This document shows, piece by piece, positions 21,181 through 33,000 of a DNA stretch of 64,000 nt. Made by a program: the position numbers and the translations under genes. The stretch is from Amyloporia xantha (Eukaryota; Basidiomycota; Agaricomycetes; Polyporales; Adustoporiaceae). The stretch spans positions 1 to 64,000 of the forward strand of contig JAYKKR010000024.1 of assembly GCA_036971615.1 (NCBI GenBank). Reading direction: 5' to 3'. Under the pieces are notes generated by a model. That model had not been told where the DNA came from and ran no database searches. It saw only the letters and a list, made by a program, of their open reading frames with translations. The number at the start of each line of letters is the position of its first letter. Positions within the stretch are counted from its first letter, which is position 1.

Positions 21181-21569
21181 CACGTGACCAACTACAAGAA
21201 ATGGCTCGTCGCCTGCAGGATGAACTGCATGCTGACATTGCCGGAGCTCAGCTGGAAGCTGCCGTCCCTGTAGCTGCTACAATACAAAAACACCACAGGC
21301 TATTCAAGTGCTTCGCAAGGCTCGTGTGGTACCGAAAGTCGACTCGCCTTTCGCAAGAGAAGACACGACGCTGCAATTTTAAATATGAAGTCTATCCTGT
21401 CCTGCGCCTCTACCAGCTCCCTCGCGTGCAACACTCTGTCCATATTTACTCTTCCTGCAGCATGCAACAATAACGTCTTGTACATCTTCAACTAATGCAT
21501 CTCATCTGGTGTTATTCCCAAAAACATCGCAAGACCTCTCAGTGAGGTCGTCGTCTCTCTCGCAAATGT

Positions 21570-22360
21570 GACATCCTCTTTGCCTCTCTCTGAAACACAG
21601 ATGCCTTGGCGATCCAGCTCGACAAAGATAAGCGTAAGGGAGACTTTCTCGACGACAGCCACCAAGACGATGTCACTAAGAGGGCTTCAAGAGGCTGGCT
21701 GTCGACCGGCCGGACTTGTGCACACAAGTCTCCGAAGCCGTCCAAGTCATCACCAACGCTTGCTCGCAGCTCTCCGCTGCCCCGACGAGTCGTCCTTCAG
21801 ATCCTTCAGTAGTCTCATCAATCTATCCTCAGCTACACCAGGTTTTCCTCTTCGCCGTGAGGTCTGCGCCCCACGCAGGCCAGCGGACGGCAGCTCTCCA
21901 GGAACTCACGGGACTCATCGAGATGCTCGGTGTCTTCAACGGGATTCCCATTGGCCCAAGCCCCTCCGTACCTCCACACACCCACACCCACACCCACGTT
22001 CCTCCCTGGGGCAGCGTCGCAGGCGCACCGCTACCTGGGGCTCCTGCAGATTTGGGCACGGCCGTGAAATCCTTGCCTCGTCCCCACCTGCGTCAAGGTT
22101 CTCCACCGGCTGTCCTCCCTCCGCGCGCACTAAAGGCTGCACACACTCGTAGAGCACCCGTACCGCTGTGCGCAGTGCCCAGCGTTGTTCGTGCACAATC
22201 CTGATTTGAAGCGCCATGCGTGGCTCCATGACAAGAAGGCGTGGCAATGTAGCGTGTGTGGCAAGTTCTTTTCGCGGGGGGACGCGAGCAAGCGACATAA
22301 GGACGCACAGGGACGGTTTGGCGGAAAGGGCAGCGGCGAGGCGGGGGTGGGAGAGAGCAT
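21570..22360 (+). pseudogene. C2H2 zinc-finger protein pseudogene
   Basis: Remnant of a probable DNA-binding protein. Fragments in different frames read FLDDSHQDDV near 21,640, then SEAVQVITNACSQLSAA from 21,722, then three zinc fingers: VKVLHRLSSLRAH near 22,100, RCAQCPALFVHNPDLKRHAWLH near 22,165-22,230, and QCSVCGKFFSRGDASKRH near 22,248-22,300. The first finger contains an in-frame TAA right after its first histidine. A one-base shift separates the finger frame from the upstream part near 22,075, and another shift lies near 21,690. The order matches a common mushroom transcription-factor family, but the copy cannot encode it. The open stretch 22,185-22,643 alone could still make a fragment. 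Confidence 0.65.
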
Positions 22361-22802
22361 ATGTGTGTATGCGGAGGTGAAGGAGGTGGAGGTGGAGAAG
22401 GGCAAGGGAGACGAAGAAGCTAGCCGGGGGGCGAAGGTGTGGAGTGTTATTGCTGCAAACCAGATGGTCAGCGGGCCATATGGCGGACCCGCAGGTGTTC
22501 CGGGCGCAGAAGATGGGCGGATGGGGGAAGGCGAGATCGCACTTGAGGTTGTAGATGAGGCACAAGGCATTGTTCTATGGCTACATGGACTATTGCAGGC
22601 GTATGTAGCGACGGGCCTCCTATTTCTCATCTTTGGATTTTAGCCCTCAGCTTCACAGTGCTCCACAGCGGAGCCGTGATCAAATCACTCGTAGTCAGTC
22701 ACGGCCCAAATACAACTAAATCGAATAAAAAATATGTGCATGAGTTGTGCGACTGGTAATCTACTTGCAGACAGGGACCGAGAAGCATAAGCTGTCTACC
22801 GC

Positions 22803-23668
22803 CTAGAAGTGGATCGGCTTGGAGTATGCCGCCATGGCAGCCTCCTTGAACGCCTTGCTGAGCGTAGGCTGGCAGGGTGAAATTTAGCAAGATGTCTCAA
22901 ATACGGGCTAGAATGATACATACGTGGGCGTGGGTTGTCCGCGCAACGTCTTCCGAGCTGGCGCCGTACTCAAGCGCGAGAGTTGCCTCACCAATCATCG
23001 CACCAGCATTGGGACCTAACACGGTCGTCAGCCTGTATGACACACAGAAAAGCGAAAACACTCCAACACTTACTGATAATGTGAACACCCAGGATGCGGT
23101 CTGTCTCCTTCTAGGTGATGAACTTGACCTGGCCCTCCGCGTCGAGGTTCTCCTTTGCACGCGAGTTAGCCTGGAAGGGAAACTTGCCGACCTTGTACTG
23201 CACACCGGCAGCCTTGAGCTCCTGCTCCGTCTTGCCGACCCAGGCGAGCTCGGCGTGCGTGTCAACGACAGATGGGATCGCGTGGTAGTTGACATGTCCG
23301 TGACTGGTCCTGATGTATTCGACGGCAACGATTCCCTCCTCCTCAGCCTTGTGTGCGAGCATAGGGCCGAAAGTCACATCGTCAATGCATTTGACGCCCT
23401 GGACAGAGGTGTTGTACTGGTCATCGATGACGATTCGGCCCTTGGGGTCAACCTCCACACCAATCTTCTCGAGGCCGAGGTTCTTGGTTACAGGGACACG
23501 GCCGACGGAGACAAGCACGACGTCTGCGTCAAGCTATGGACAATGACATTCAGCGAGCGCAAAGAGCTATGGAAGAAATCGAAGTGACAGTTTCCTCCTT
23601 GCCACCTTTCGCGTCTTCGGTCTTGACGTAGACCTTGCCGTCCTGCTTATCTGCGGGCGACTTGTAGA
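22803..23668 (-). pseudogene. Dihydrolipoamide dehydrogenase pseudogene (C-terminal part)
   Basis: The intact family (E3 subunit of pyruvate and 2-oxoglutarate dehydrogenases) is a mitochondrial FAD disulfide oxidoreductase. Here only the C-terminal half survives. In minus-strand order it reads [95 protein letters not shown] and MAAYSKPIHF. Introns are still recognisable. A TAG at 23,111-23,113 replaces an expected glutamate codon right after VKFIT. The FAD-binding N-terminus with the redox-active CxxxxC is absent. The copy is a truncated, inactivated duplicate of a housekeeping gene. Confidence 0.85.
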
Positions 23669-25257
23669 GCACCCATAGCAGCATGACGTGAGCGGCGAAA
23701 AACAGCCTAGATTTGTCAATACATATCAAAAGCATAATCGAACAGTGTGTACGTGTGCGCTTGGAACGCAGACAGCGCGCGCTGTCGCTTCATCCCCAGC
23801 TTCGTGGACATTCGAACAGCCGCGAACGTCCACCGTCCGATCCCTTGGCCCGTCGCAGAGTTGTAAGGGAAACGGGAGTGCATTCCCAGGGAGTCTGTCC
23901 GCTGCAGGGCGGGCGCATATACTTGCCGTAGACAACATGTAGTGTCTGAGATGCTCGGGAGTGGGACTAGGCGTGCGGGGCGATGCAGACGAGGGTTGGA
24001 GTCTTGAAGCGGATAGAATGACGGCGGTGTTCGTCCGTCGAGCGCAGCCGCCGCGCGAAAGATCGGATGGCGCGCTTGCAGAAGCTCTCCTCGGTTAGTC
24101 TGGTGCACCTGGTTGAAGATGCAACACTGCAGCACTAGAGATGTGAGTGGTCTGTCCACGCCGCCGTACATAGTGAGAGCGAGAGCACGACGCGCAAGTG
24201 GGTGAATGGGGTGGTGGAGCACATGATTATATAGTGGATGCGGAGACTTGCATGTCTGAACGGGACTAGGAGGGAAAGCAGGCTCATGAGAGAGACCGCG
24301 CCTGCAGAGCGTGCAGAATGGCAGCATGGCGGGCGCGTCGGCACACACTCTTTCTGAGGGAGACCGTGCCAGACGTTGACATGGACGAGTCTTCTTGTAG
24401 CAGGCAGTATGCAGAGATCATACGAGTCGATGTTGCGATTGAGGGTACAGTGAGAGGGGCACGGGGCCTGAGATTCTGCGCATTATATGAGCGAGCGATG
24501 TCCCATTGTGGACTCACCGTGTATGCTCGATATTACTCATGCTGCCCACAGCGCGCCGCTGCACCCAATCGTCTAGAATGCGATCGCCACGGCGCACGCC
24601 CCCATCCTCACTAAGCCGCCCTGTTGCCTCTGCTCACAGCCCTCCCTCGCGATCCTCCGTGTATCTCGCATCTCGCATATCCCACATCCACGCCCAGGGA
24701 ATGAGGGTATCGCGCCTATGATCAGCCAGAAGGCATTTGATGCGGTGAACGCCTTACCCGGTGCAATGGGATGTGTGACGATACTTCCAGACATAGTTCG
24801 GACATGGTTCGGACACGGATGTCCGGACTTGGACTCGGAGAGGGTCGTGTCGAGAGCTTGCAGTTACAATGCAGGATGTCGTTGGGAGTGTGAATGCGCT
24901 CTGAGGGACGGGCAAGTCGTCTTGTAGCGCGCGCGGCCTGTAGGGTTCGGCTCCTGTGATATGTTTGATGTAGGAGGGTACTCGCGATTGCATCCGCACT
25001 CACTGGGAGAAATCTTGTCCGGTAGGACTTATGCTCTGGCAGGTAACTGCAAGCTACATGAGCGAGCGAGAAACGAGAAAGGTGGAACACGGACTCGAGT
25101 GCTGACCTTGCATCTCGACTGCTTGCTCACCGCTGGATCGAGTTAGAGGCCCAGGGATCCGCGCAGCACGCGCATAGAGTGCCAATGCTTCTGCACGTAT
25201 GTCTCCCATCTCCCATCTCCCATCTATCACATCTATTCATCCCTGCGCTGTCATGTC

Positions 25258-25450
25258 TCCGAACAGGCAGGCCGTTGATGTGCTGAACTGGCGCGCTAGA
25301 GTGCACGGCGAGGAGACACAGCAGGGCGGGAGGCTCCGCACTGAAGAGGTAAACGAAAGGGAAGCCGGCAGGGTGGGGAAGCTGGATAGCGGGCAGGATG
25401 CGAGTGGACAGATAGAGCGTCGGGGTGGAGGCGTAGGGAGAACAAAGGAT
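25258..25450. repeat. Dispersed repeat, copy 1 (direct copy at 35,215-35,400)
   Basis: Both copies share GTTGATG(T/C)GCTGAACTGG, GGCGAGGAGACACAGCAGGG and AACGAAAGGGAAGCCGGCAG in the same order and orientation. The 35-kb copy has a short internal deletion. They are probably remnants of an old duplicated element. Confidence 0.8.
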
Positions 25451-26744
25451 ACAGAGAGGGACCTAGAGTAGGACAGAGTCTGGCAGAACAGCGACGTCGG
25501 TTGGGCGTCTCTCCCGACCGATCGCACGTCTAATTCAGAACTGTCTGAAGATCGCCGTCTGAAGACCATCTTATGAGTCATGATGCATGACCGTCCGAAG
25601 ACTATTGGATCACCCTGACGAGAACTCCGGATCGGGGAACATACAGCAAATATTCCGAAATGCGTGACTTAGGATTACTAACGGACATCTAGCTACTAGG
25701 TACACGCTGGTATCCTCAAGTCTGCACTCTGTCAAGAGTGTACGACTACGCGCACAGTGCTGCTCGAACTCACACGAGTCCCCGCCGGATACAGTACATA
25801 AATTTCGTCCGTCGCTACCCTATACACTGAGTGCGCTACTAGCCGTTAGATTCTATCTAACAGCGGACAGACTTGCACTCAAATGGAGGCGTTCCAATAT
25901 GACGTCTTTTTAGGTATGTAATGTTATCTCTACCTATCGTGTCTTCAAAGACTGTTGATAGCTGTGTGTGTAGTCATTTTTAATTCAATGGATAGCAAGT
26001 GGTACAACCTTACACTAATATCCGCCGTCCATTGCGACAAATGCAGTGGCTAGGCTCCTCGGCAACGAGCAGCGAATAACGACGCATCCGTTCCTGGACT
26101 CACGCCTACTGATCTATGCAATAGTATCCGCGCGCAGTCACATCGGACGAGGCACATCAATACATGTTTCAACGAACTTGTACGAACCGTTCGAAGGTAG
26201 GCTACGCTGATCGAGTCTTGGCTGGTGACCATTGGGCTAGCATACTCGGCGGATGGACAGCATGGTGGGCATTAAGCTTACTCACAGTCCTAGCGGTGAG
26301 CTCTCCATGTTTAGGCCAACTCGTACAAGATCACGAGCTCACAAACTTTGCTCTTGACTTATTCTCTCTGCAGGCTGATGTTATTCTGTTATTCCCTGCG
26401 GCGCGCTCTGTGCAGTCTGCCATACTAGAGCCTCAACCAATGCAACTCGGAGACCCGACGTCGTCCATATCGGCTATGCTACCCAGCGCCGGACGACTCT
26501 AACGGTCGGCTTTCTGTGTCTGCATGAACTCGTATCACATCGCTGATGAGTTGTACCTCCCTCACCTGGATTCGATGACCAGATGCTATTGTACACAGCG
26601 CGCAGCTCTGGACACGAATCTCTGGTGCTTTTACTGACCGGTACGTCGTTTCCCCGTCTGTACTATTTCGTTATGGCTGATTCACAGACCTTGGCTTCAC
26701 CAGCTGGCCAATGTCAAGGTCGAGGTCTTCTGAAGTGTTAAGTA

Positions 26745-26885
26745 TGACGTGCGCTCGAAGCGGGCGAGCATGTGTTTACTATTCCTCGTTCGCTCATGGG
26801 CTGATCGGACACCCTCAGCATTGTACCGGCCAATGGCTTCGTGAGGCGGAGCCTCGCTGATCTCAACGCACGCCCTACAGCATGG
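26745..26885 (-). repeat. Dispersed repeat, inverted copy at 34,940-35,065
   Basis: The reverse complement of this block and the 34.9-kb block share GGCGTGCGTTG, CTCACGAA, ATGCTGAGGG and TCCGATCAG in order. Translated in matching frames, both give CC(R/M)ACV then EG(V/I)RS, which hints at an ancient coding origin. Confidence 0.65.
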
Positions 26886-27635
26886 CATTGTTGTTCTTGT
26901 ATGAAATACATACCAGTAAGTTCGCTCGATCGAAACCATGCCGGGCCAACACTGACAGTGGCAAACAGATATATTCGCGATGTACTCCGCTGTACAGTCT
27001 CTCGAAACAGTCCGATGTAAAGCGGACGGCTCCCCAGCGCATGCCGAAAGTCCGGCTGACTGTATCCGGTGTTCACATCCAAACAGTGGGAGTGGGATGC
27101 TCAGCACAAGCATCACCTCGCCACGTTCGCACCTCTGCACGCTGGATACCCGCAGTCGAAATACGCATTAGCATTTTGGCTAGCAGGCACTCGCACTCCA
27201 TCGGCTCAGGAACCGACTAGTAGAGTGAATACATACCAGGATCAATCTGCGCATCGTAAGAGTCATGGATGCGAGTGAAGGTGTGGGGCCGGTCGAAGCT
27301 AGAGCCCTGCAGTGCTGGAGCTATGAGTGGACGTGTCCGGAGAGGAAGATGCTAGGACTGGATGAATGCGGAAGGGCGTGGGTGTGGAGGATACACGTCT
27401 ACGGTATTATCTTGTGTATCTAGTCATCCTCGCTCGAGTGTTGTTGCTCGGGCATGCTAGGCATAGGCGTGTCTTGTGCTAGTGAAATGGCGTCGTTCTG
27501 TGGGTTCTGCGCTGCGCTGTCGAATGCAGACTGGCAGCGGGTGTCGGAGGAAGCGCGAGCGCAGCAGAAGTCAGCGGAACACCTCAGTGATAAGCAACCA
27601 GCAGCAAAGCAGCCACAATAACACGACAATCACTC

Positions 27636-29000
27636 ACGCCCTTCGAGCCATCCTCATGCTTCGGTACCAGCGTCAGGTTCTTGCCCTCCTGGAAGTGCTG
27701 CAGTCCGACAATGTCTACCTTGTCGCTCGGCTACACCTTCTCGTAGTCCTCAGGGTCAACGAACGTCAGCGCGAGCATGCCCTGATTCTTCAAGTTCATC
27801 TCGTGGATACGCGCGAATGACCGCGTGATGACAGCGATTACACCAAGGAACCGGGGCTCGACGCAGCGTGCTCACGCAACGAACCTTCACCGTAGTTGTG
27901 GTCGCCAACGAGAACCCACTTAATGCTGTGATCGCAGTAGTATGCGGCAGTCTGCGGAACAGCACCCCATTCGCCAGTAACCTGGTTCTTCACCTTGTTC
28001 TCCTCGCCGTTCTCCGTGTTGATAGCACCAATTAGACAGTTTTCTGTACAGCCGAATCAGTAATATGCAATACGCAACCTTTACATGACAACGCACGGGA
28101 GATGTTCTCGAGATGTCCACGGTATTTCAACCAGGGGCCACCAGCCGAGATGTGGTCAGTCGCTGTGATAGTGGCCCAAGTCAACGCAAGTCCATTTCTT
28201 CACCACAACAGACATCACTTACTGCACTTGCCCTTCACCTTGATCAGAATCCGCAGGTCGGTCGGCGTCTTGCCATCCCATGGCGCGAACGGCCTCAGCA
28301 CCTGCAGACGGTCACTCGTCGGGCTGACGGCTACCTGCACGCTCGCATGGTCAGCCGGGGGTGCCTGGAACGTGTTCTGGCCAGGGTCGTATCCCTTTGG
28401 GGGCAGCTCGTTGCCAGTGGGGTCTGAGAACTTGAATGGCTTGCCGTCAGCGCCAGTCAGAGAGTCCGTGAGCGGGTTGAAGCGGAGGTCGCCAGCGATC
28501 GCAAATGCGGTGACGATGTCCGGAGACGCGACGAATGCGTGCATCGCGGTGTTAGCGTCGTTACGGCCAGTTACCAGTAAAGTTACGGTTGTACGAGGTG
28601 ATTATATGAGCTACGAGCGCTGTACGATGTAATTGAAGATACGCACCGGAGTTCGCCTCGCCCTTCTTCACATCCTGCCTGTCCCATTGACCAATGCAAG
28701 GGCCGCACCGTTTGCCAACAGCAGTCCACCTGCCTCCTCGAAGGCACCAATCTGACCATCACGCTCGATCGTTGCGCGCACCTGCTCAGAACCAGGGGTG
28801 ACCGTGAACTTGCTCTTCGTCTGCAGACCGTGCTCGGTAGCCTCTCGCACGATGGACGCAGCGCGGGACGTGTCCTCGTACGACGAGTTGGTGCATGATC
28901 CCATAAGGGCAACCTTGAGCTCCGCAGGCCAGCCGTTCTGCGCGACTGCGTCCTTGAGCTTCGAGATCGGGGTAGCCAAGTCCAAGGTGAACTGTTCACT
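27636..29000 (-). pseudogene. Mitochondrial aconitase pseudogene (C-terminal part)
   Basis: The intact enzyme interconverts citrate and isocitrate with a 4Fe-4S cluster in the TCA cycle. Recognisable pieces in minus-strand order are [32 protein letters not shown] (one cluster-cysteine motif), [88 protein letters not shown] and VDIVGLQHFQEGKNLTLV. A two-base deletion near 28,712 shifts the frame so that the expected cysteine motif before IGQWDRQ is read out of frame. A TAG precedes the PSDKVDIV segment. The N-terminal half is missing. Like the lipoamide dehydrogenase remnant, it is a dead partial copy of a TCA-cycle gene. Confidence 0.87.
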
Positions 29001-29854
29001 ATGGGTATGTTCTCTAGCTCGCGACGGGCATGATGCATCTTGCGTCCACAGCGTGCATCTGTCCTTACTGGACCACAGTTCACAAGGAGCGCAAATAGAG
29101 ACTCTCTGCTGGCAGAAGAGTGTCCATTTCCTGAGCACTGCTATTCAGCCCGTTAGAGAGCGTGCTCACGCTGTGCGCTGAGCACATGGCCTCGTGCGTA
29201 GGGCTTGCTGAGCGAGATTGATGGCGCGGAATGACAAATGCGCATAGTTATGATATCGACAATCGAGGGCGGGAGGAGCCCAGCTGCAGCGGTAAACAGC
29301 TCACAGACAGAGGTCGGATCTACAACCAGTGGAAACATTGGAATGGACGTACAGGCTATACACGACTCCTTGCACATTCATCTTCTCCTGGCCCTGAACC
29401 TTCTACTACTGGGTGCGGATGGTGCGAGCATGCGTTCTCAAAGAGTGCTTGGTCCATGCGGGCTAGGTATCAGAGACTGATTGCTTGAAGTATTGGCTAC
29501 TGCTCGGGTGTTCGTTCACTGGGCCCCGCTGTTCTGCGGCGTCGGGATGCGCGTACACGCTGTTATACAAAGTCCACGCCCGAGAAGCGAGGTGGGCAGC
29601 ACGGAATGGACAAACACACAGGGCGAGAACGGACACTGCTAGGACAATCGCGCGCAGGAGGAGGACGGAGCTGTGAGACAGTGAAGGGTCCACAGAGCTG
29701 TTTAGTATGGGCGGGCATAGTGACAGACAAGACATGCAGCAGCAGAGGGGAGCAGCAAGAGATGGAAAACAGAGTTCAGACATGGAACGAACGAGGTGAG
29801 GAGGGGGAGAGCAATTCGCAGTGACAGTGCGTTGAGGGTCAACAGAGTGATCGA

Positions 29855-30060
29855 TCGAACCTGAAAATCATCGTCTGAAGCTGGAGATCGTCTGACGACC
29901 GTCTAAAGGTCTGAGGATCGCCGACTAACGACCATCTGAGGAGTGTCTGACGACCGTCTGAAGAATACTGATCAATAGCACCCTCACCATGTTCCCCGAT
30001 CGGACAACATACGGCGTAAAATCCAAAGTGTTCGGCTTAGACTAATTGCATATTTTAAGG
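29855..30060. repeat. CGTCTGA-rich dispersed repeat
   Basis: Units such as CGTCTGACGACCGTCTGAAG are followed by ATGTTCCCCGATCGG, ACATACGGCG and a TTCGGCTTAGA-like stretch. Related blocks occur at 25,530-25,680 (partly inverted: GATCGGGGAACATAC) and 33,725-33,900. The three blocks are about 4 kb apart. Confidence 0.6.
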
Positions 30061-33000
30061 TACGTATGAGTATTTCTCTTACGCCTGCGAGCGCAAAACA
30101 CGTACGCTGCCCTCCCGCTGGAGCAGGAAGAGACGCGTTCGTGACCGTCTTTGCAAAGGTAAGCTCTACACTGGCTGTTTATTCTTGCAAAAGCTGACTA
30201 AAACTGCTTCCTTATTGAATCTATGACCCTAACCATCACAATCTTGCGTGCTCTGCGTACGGCACAAGAACCAGTATATCTCTTAACCTGAACCTCCGTT
30301 CATCTTCCTTCTGGGAGGACATATTGATAATCGCTATCCACATTCTTTATGTGCTCATGGTCACCTCTCAGGATACGTGCTTGTCTAGTAGGTTCCCGTT
30401 TCGTTCTCGTCTTGCTGATGAGTGTTTCAGCTCATCGTTCATATTTGCATGACGGATGCCGAGCGTGCGGTGTACGCTAGCCCGTTGGTCAGACATCACA
30501 TCCGATTCTTCCCAATATCCACTGACACCTTAAACGGCGCCGCAGCGACTCCGGACGATCATCACAGCATCCATACCCTATCACGAGCATGGTGCTATCC
30601 ACTCGATGTGCCGATCGAGGCTAACTGTCCTGGCTCATATGTATCCCTTGTCATTATCGAGTGGGAATCGTCTAATGGTCCCAGCCAGTCACATATCCGC
30701 TTATATCTTCTCAGCACTGATAAATTAAGCTCGACGATACATGCGTGTAATCTGTGTATATCCACATTCACATCCTCATCCGACGGTATCGGCACTCACC
30801 AGCCCGTACTTCCACGTTGCTGATAGCCGCTCATTCCTCCGGAACGGAAGCCACATCCTTTGAATTCGATCCGTGAAGAATGTGGGCCGAGACGCTATGT
30901 TGTTCGTGCATTGTTTGCGCCCGCGAATAGAGCGATTCCCACAACGACTTGGGCGTGACGGTTCCGATTAGATTGAACGAGAAAACGACGGGACGATTGC
31001 AGCCTCAGGTGCCGGGAGTCAGCAATGCCTCAGCACGTCGAGTGAAGGAGCTTAGTCTCACCTGAGTGCGAACAGTACATGGCGAGTTCAAACTCTGCTT
31101 ACATATCCGAATATCCGTAGCTCACTGTGATGAGCAGAATAGTCTTACTAGTTTTCGTGTAGATTACTTACAGGTACATGACGGTGCAGTGGATGTCCGC
31201 GCCCACAGTATCTCTGTGCGAGACCTCCAGGGCGATCTCCGTGCCGCTATGATCGACCGATCAGCAGGCCCACCTGCAGAGCACATTCTCCGCTGTGCCA
31301 TCTTGCATCTGCCTCTGCGCGCTATAAGAGAACGACGGCGTGGACGGGTGCACCTATCCGCAATGTCTGTTTGCTGCCGGGAAGCATGCTACTCGCCCGA
31401 ACGACATGCAGTTAATCAGAGAGAAAAAGATATGTGAACTACATGCCGTTCTGTCACTAGAAGTAGCCGTAGCTAGGCACAGGCGGACGCCCGCTCGCTG
31501 TCTGGATCGTCCAGCAGACAAACCCGGCGTCGCGAGTACAAGCACGCTTACTCCCAGCGATAACTCCTAAGATAAACGGCTTGTTGGAGTGACCAAGTCA
31601 GTGCTCGATCACTGACACAACTTCAAGTTCGTAAGCTTGTCGGTGTCTGGACGAATTCGTACAAGATCTCACCTCTCTAGTACCCATCGCCAACGCCGGA
31701 CGTCGACGCACTAGATTGACTGGCTCGATTCACACGTCCATCATTTCCCGGCTCTGCCGTTTGAACATTTAGGTTCTCATTCGCGTAGTTCTTTGTCCGT
31801 TGTTAGGGGCATAGCGTCAGTGAGTGGTTGAATTGACAATGTGCCGTAGTGCTCACCATAGAATCAAATTGCCTCCCATAGGGCGAGCCCATGCGCAGGC
31901 TCATTCAAGATGCGGACAGCGAGGCCCCGTGATGGACTTCGATGACGGGTGGTGAGTGCATCCAGTATTTGTAGACAAGCTCGAGCACTCACCATTCTTT
32001 CTTGTACTAGAACGGGCAGCGAGACGATCAGTCTGCGTGATGCAGGCACAGTAAGTGCTTCTGCATTCCAGTCCGTCGGACTTCTGTGTAAATGGATAAA
32101 TTAATATAGGACAGCCTCCATGTAGAGTACACATGTCGCTGCGACGGATGTCCGGATGGCGAGCACCCTTCGCCCTCCTTGCCGTGCGGATCCATAATAG
32201 ACGAATGGGCACACCATGTCACGTCCCAGCACTGCAATCGGGTCAGCATGAATCATCCTCGAACGGCTCGAGCATCAGCCAAACACGGACGATGCACTGC
32301 CTCCTCGCTCCCACTCCGCAGACTCCCAGATGGGCCCAAACATCCGCTGCCCGACTGCCTAGCGCACTCCAGAGTCTGCACAGCGAGAAGCAACCCAGAA
32401 GCGGCTGCCTCTCGCTGTACAGCCCGCCAGTCTGCCTGCACACAGGAACAGAGACTAGCCAGACGCCGGCATTCTCTCGCCTGCTGGCTCAAACCCGCTT
32501 TGTGCATCTTCCCCCGGCACGTCATCGGTCCGTCCGTATGTTTGCGAGCTGATGAGAGGAGACGGACATGCGCACCCTGATGCGCTGGGGAGGAGAGAGA
32601 GAGAACGGATAGCTACGGTGGATACAGTGTACCCCTTTGATGGCGATGGTGGACGGGGAACATAGGAGTGCTCAGACGTCTGAGAGCGGAAGAGCGGGAC
32701 TGCCCATACAGGGCCAAGTAGACGGCGTTGGGATCATGAAATGGACAGTGAAACGACAGACGGAATCCGACCTTCGAGCGCAGAAGAGACGGTGCTATGA
32801 GCGGACAGCGTCCGTCCATTTCGCGAAGCTTGACGTTCTCCTCTAAGCGTTGTGCGCGAGGGGTTTGCTGAACGAGGTGGACCGTGCCTGATCGACGGAT
32901 TCGCGTAGTTCGGATGCTGAAGAGGGAAAGGCGCTGTGCTGCTCCATCGAATGTGAAATAGCAGCGAGTGTCGAAGCGACGTGGGCACAGTGGTAATCAG

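Larger units (their letters stand above)
23669..27635. other. Decayed subtelomeric DNA without a convincing gene
   Basis: Only short frames occur, none with recognisable domains. A block at 25,258-25,450 is repeated at about 35,215-35,400. A block at 26,745-26,885 recurs inverted at about 34,940-35,065. CGTCTGAAGAC-type units occur at 25,540-25,610. Confidence 0.55.

Noticed and set aside
30422..30823. 133-codon open frame in the decayed tract
   Set aside because: No motif, no intron structure and no neighbouring exons; chance frames of this length occur throughout this GC-rich region.
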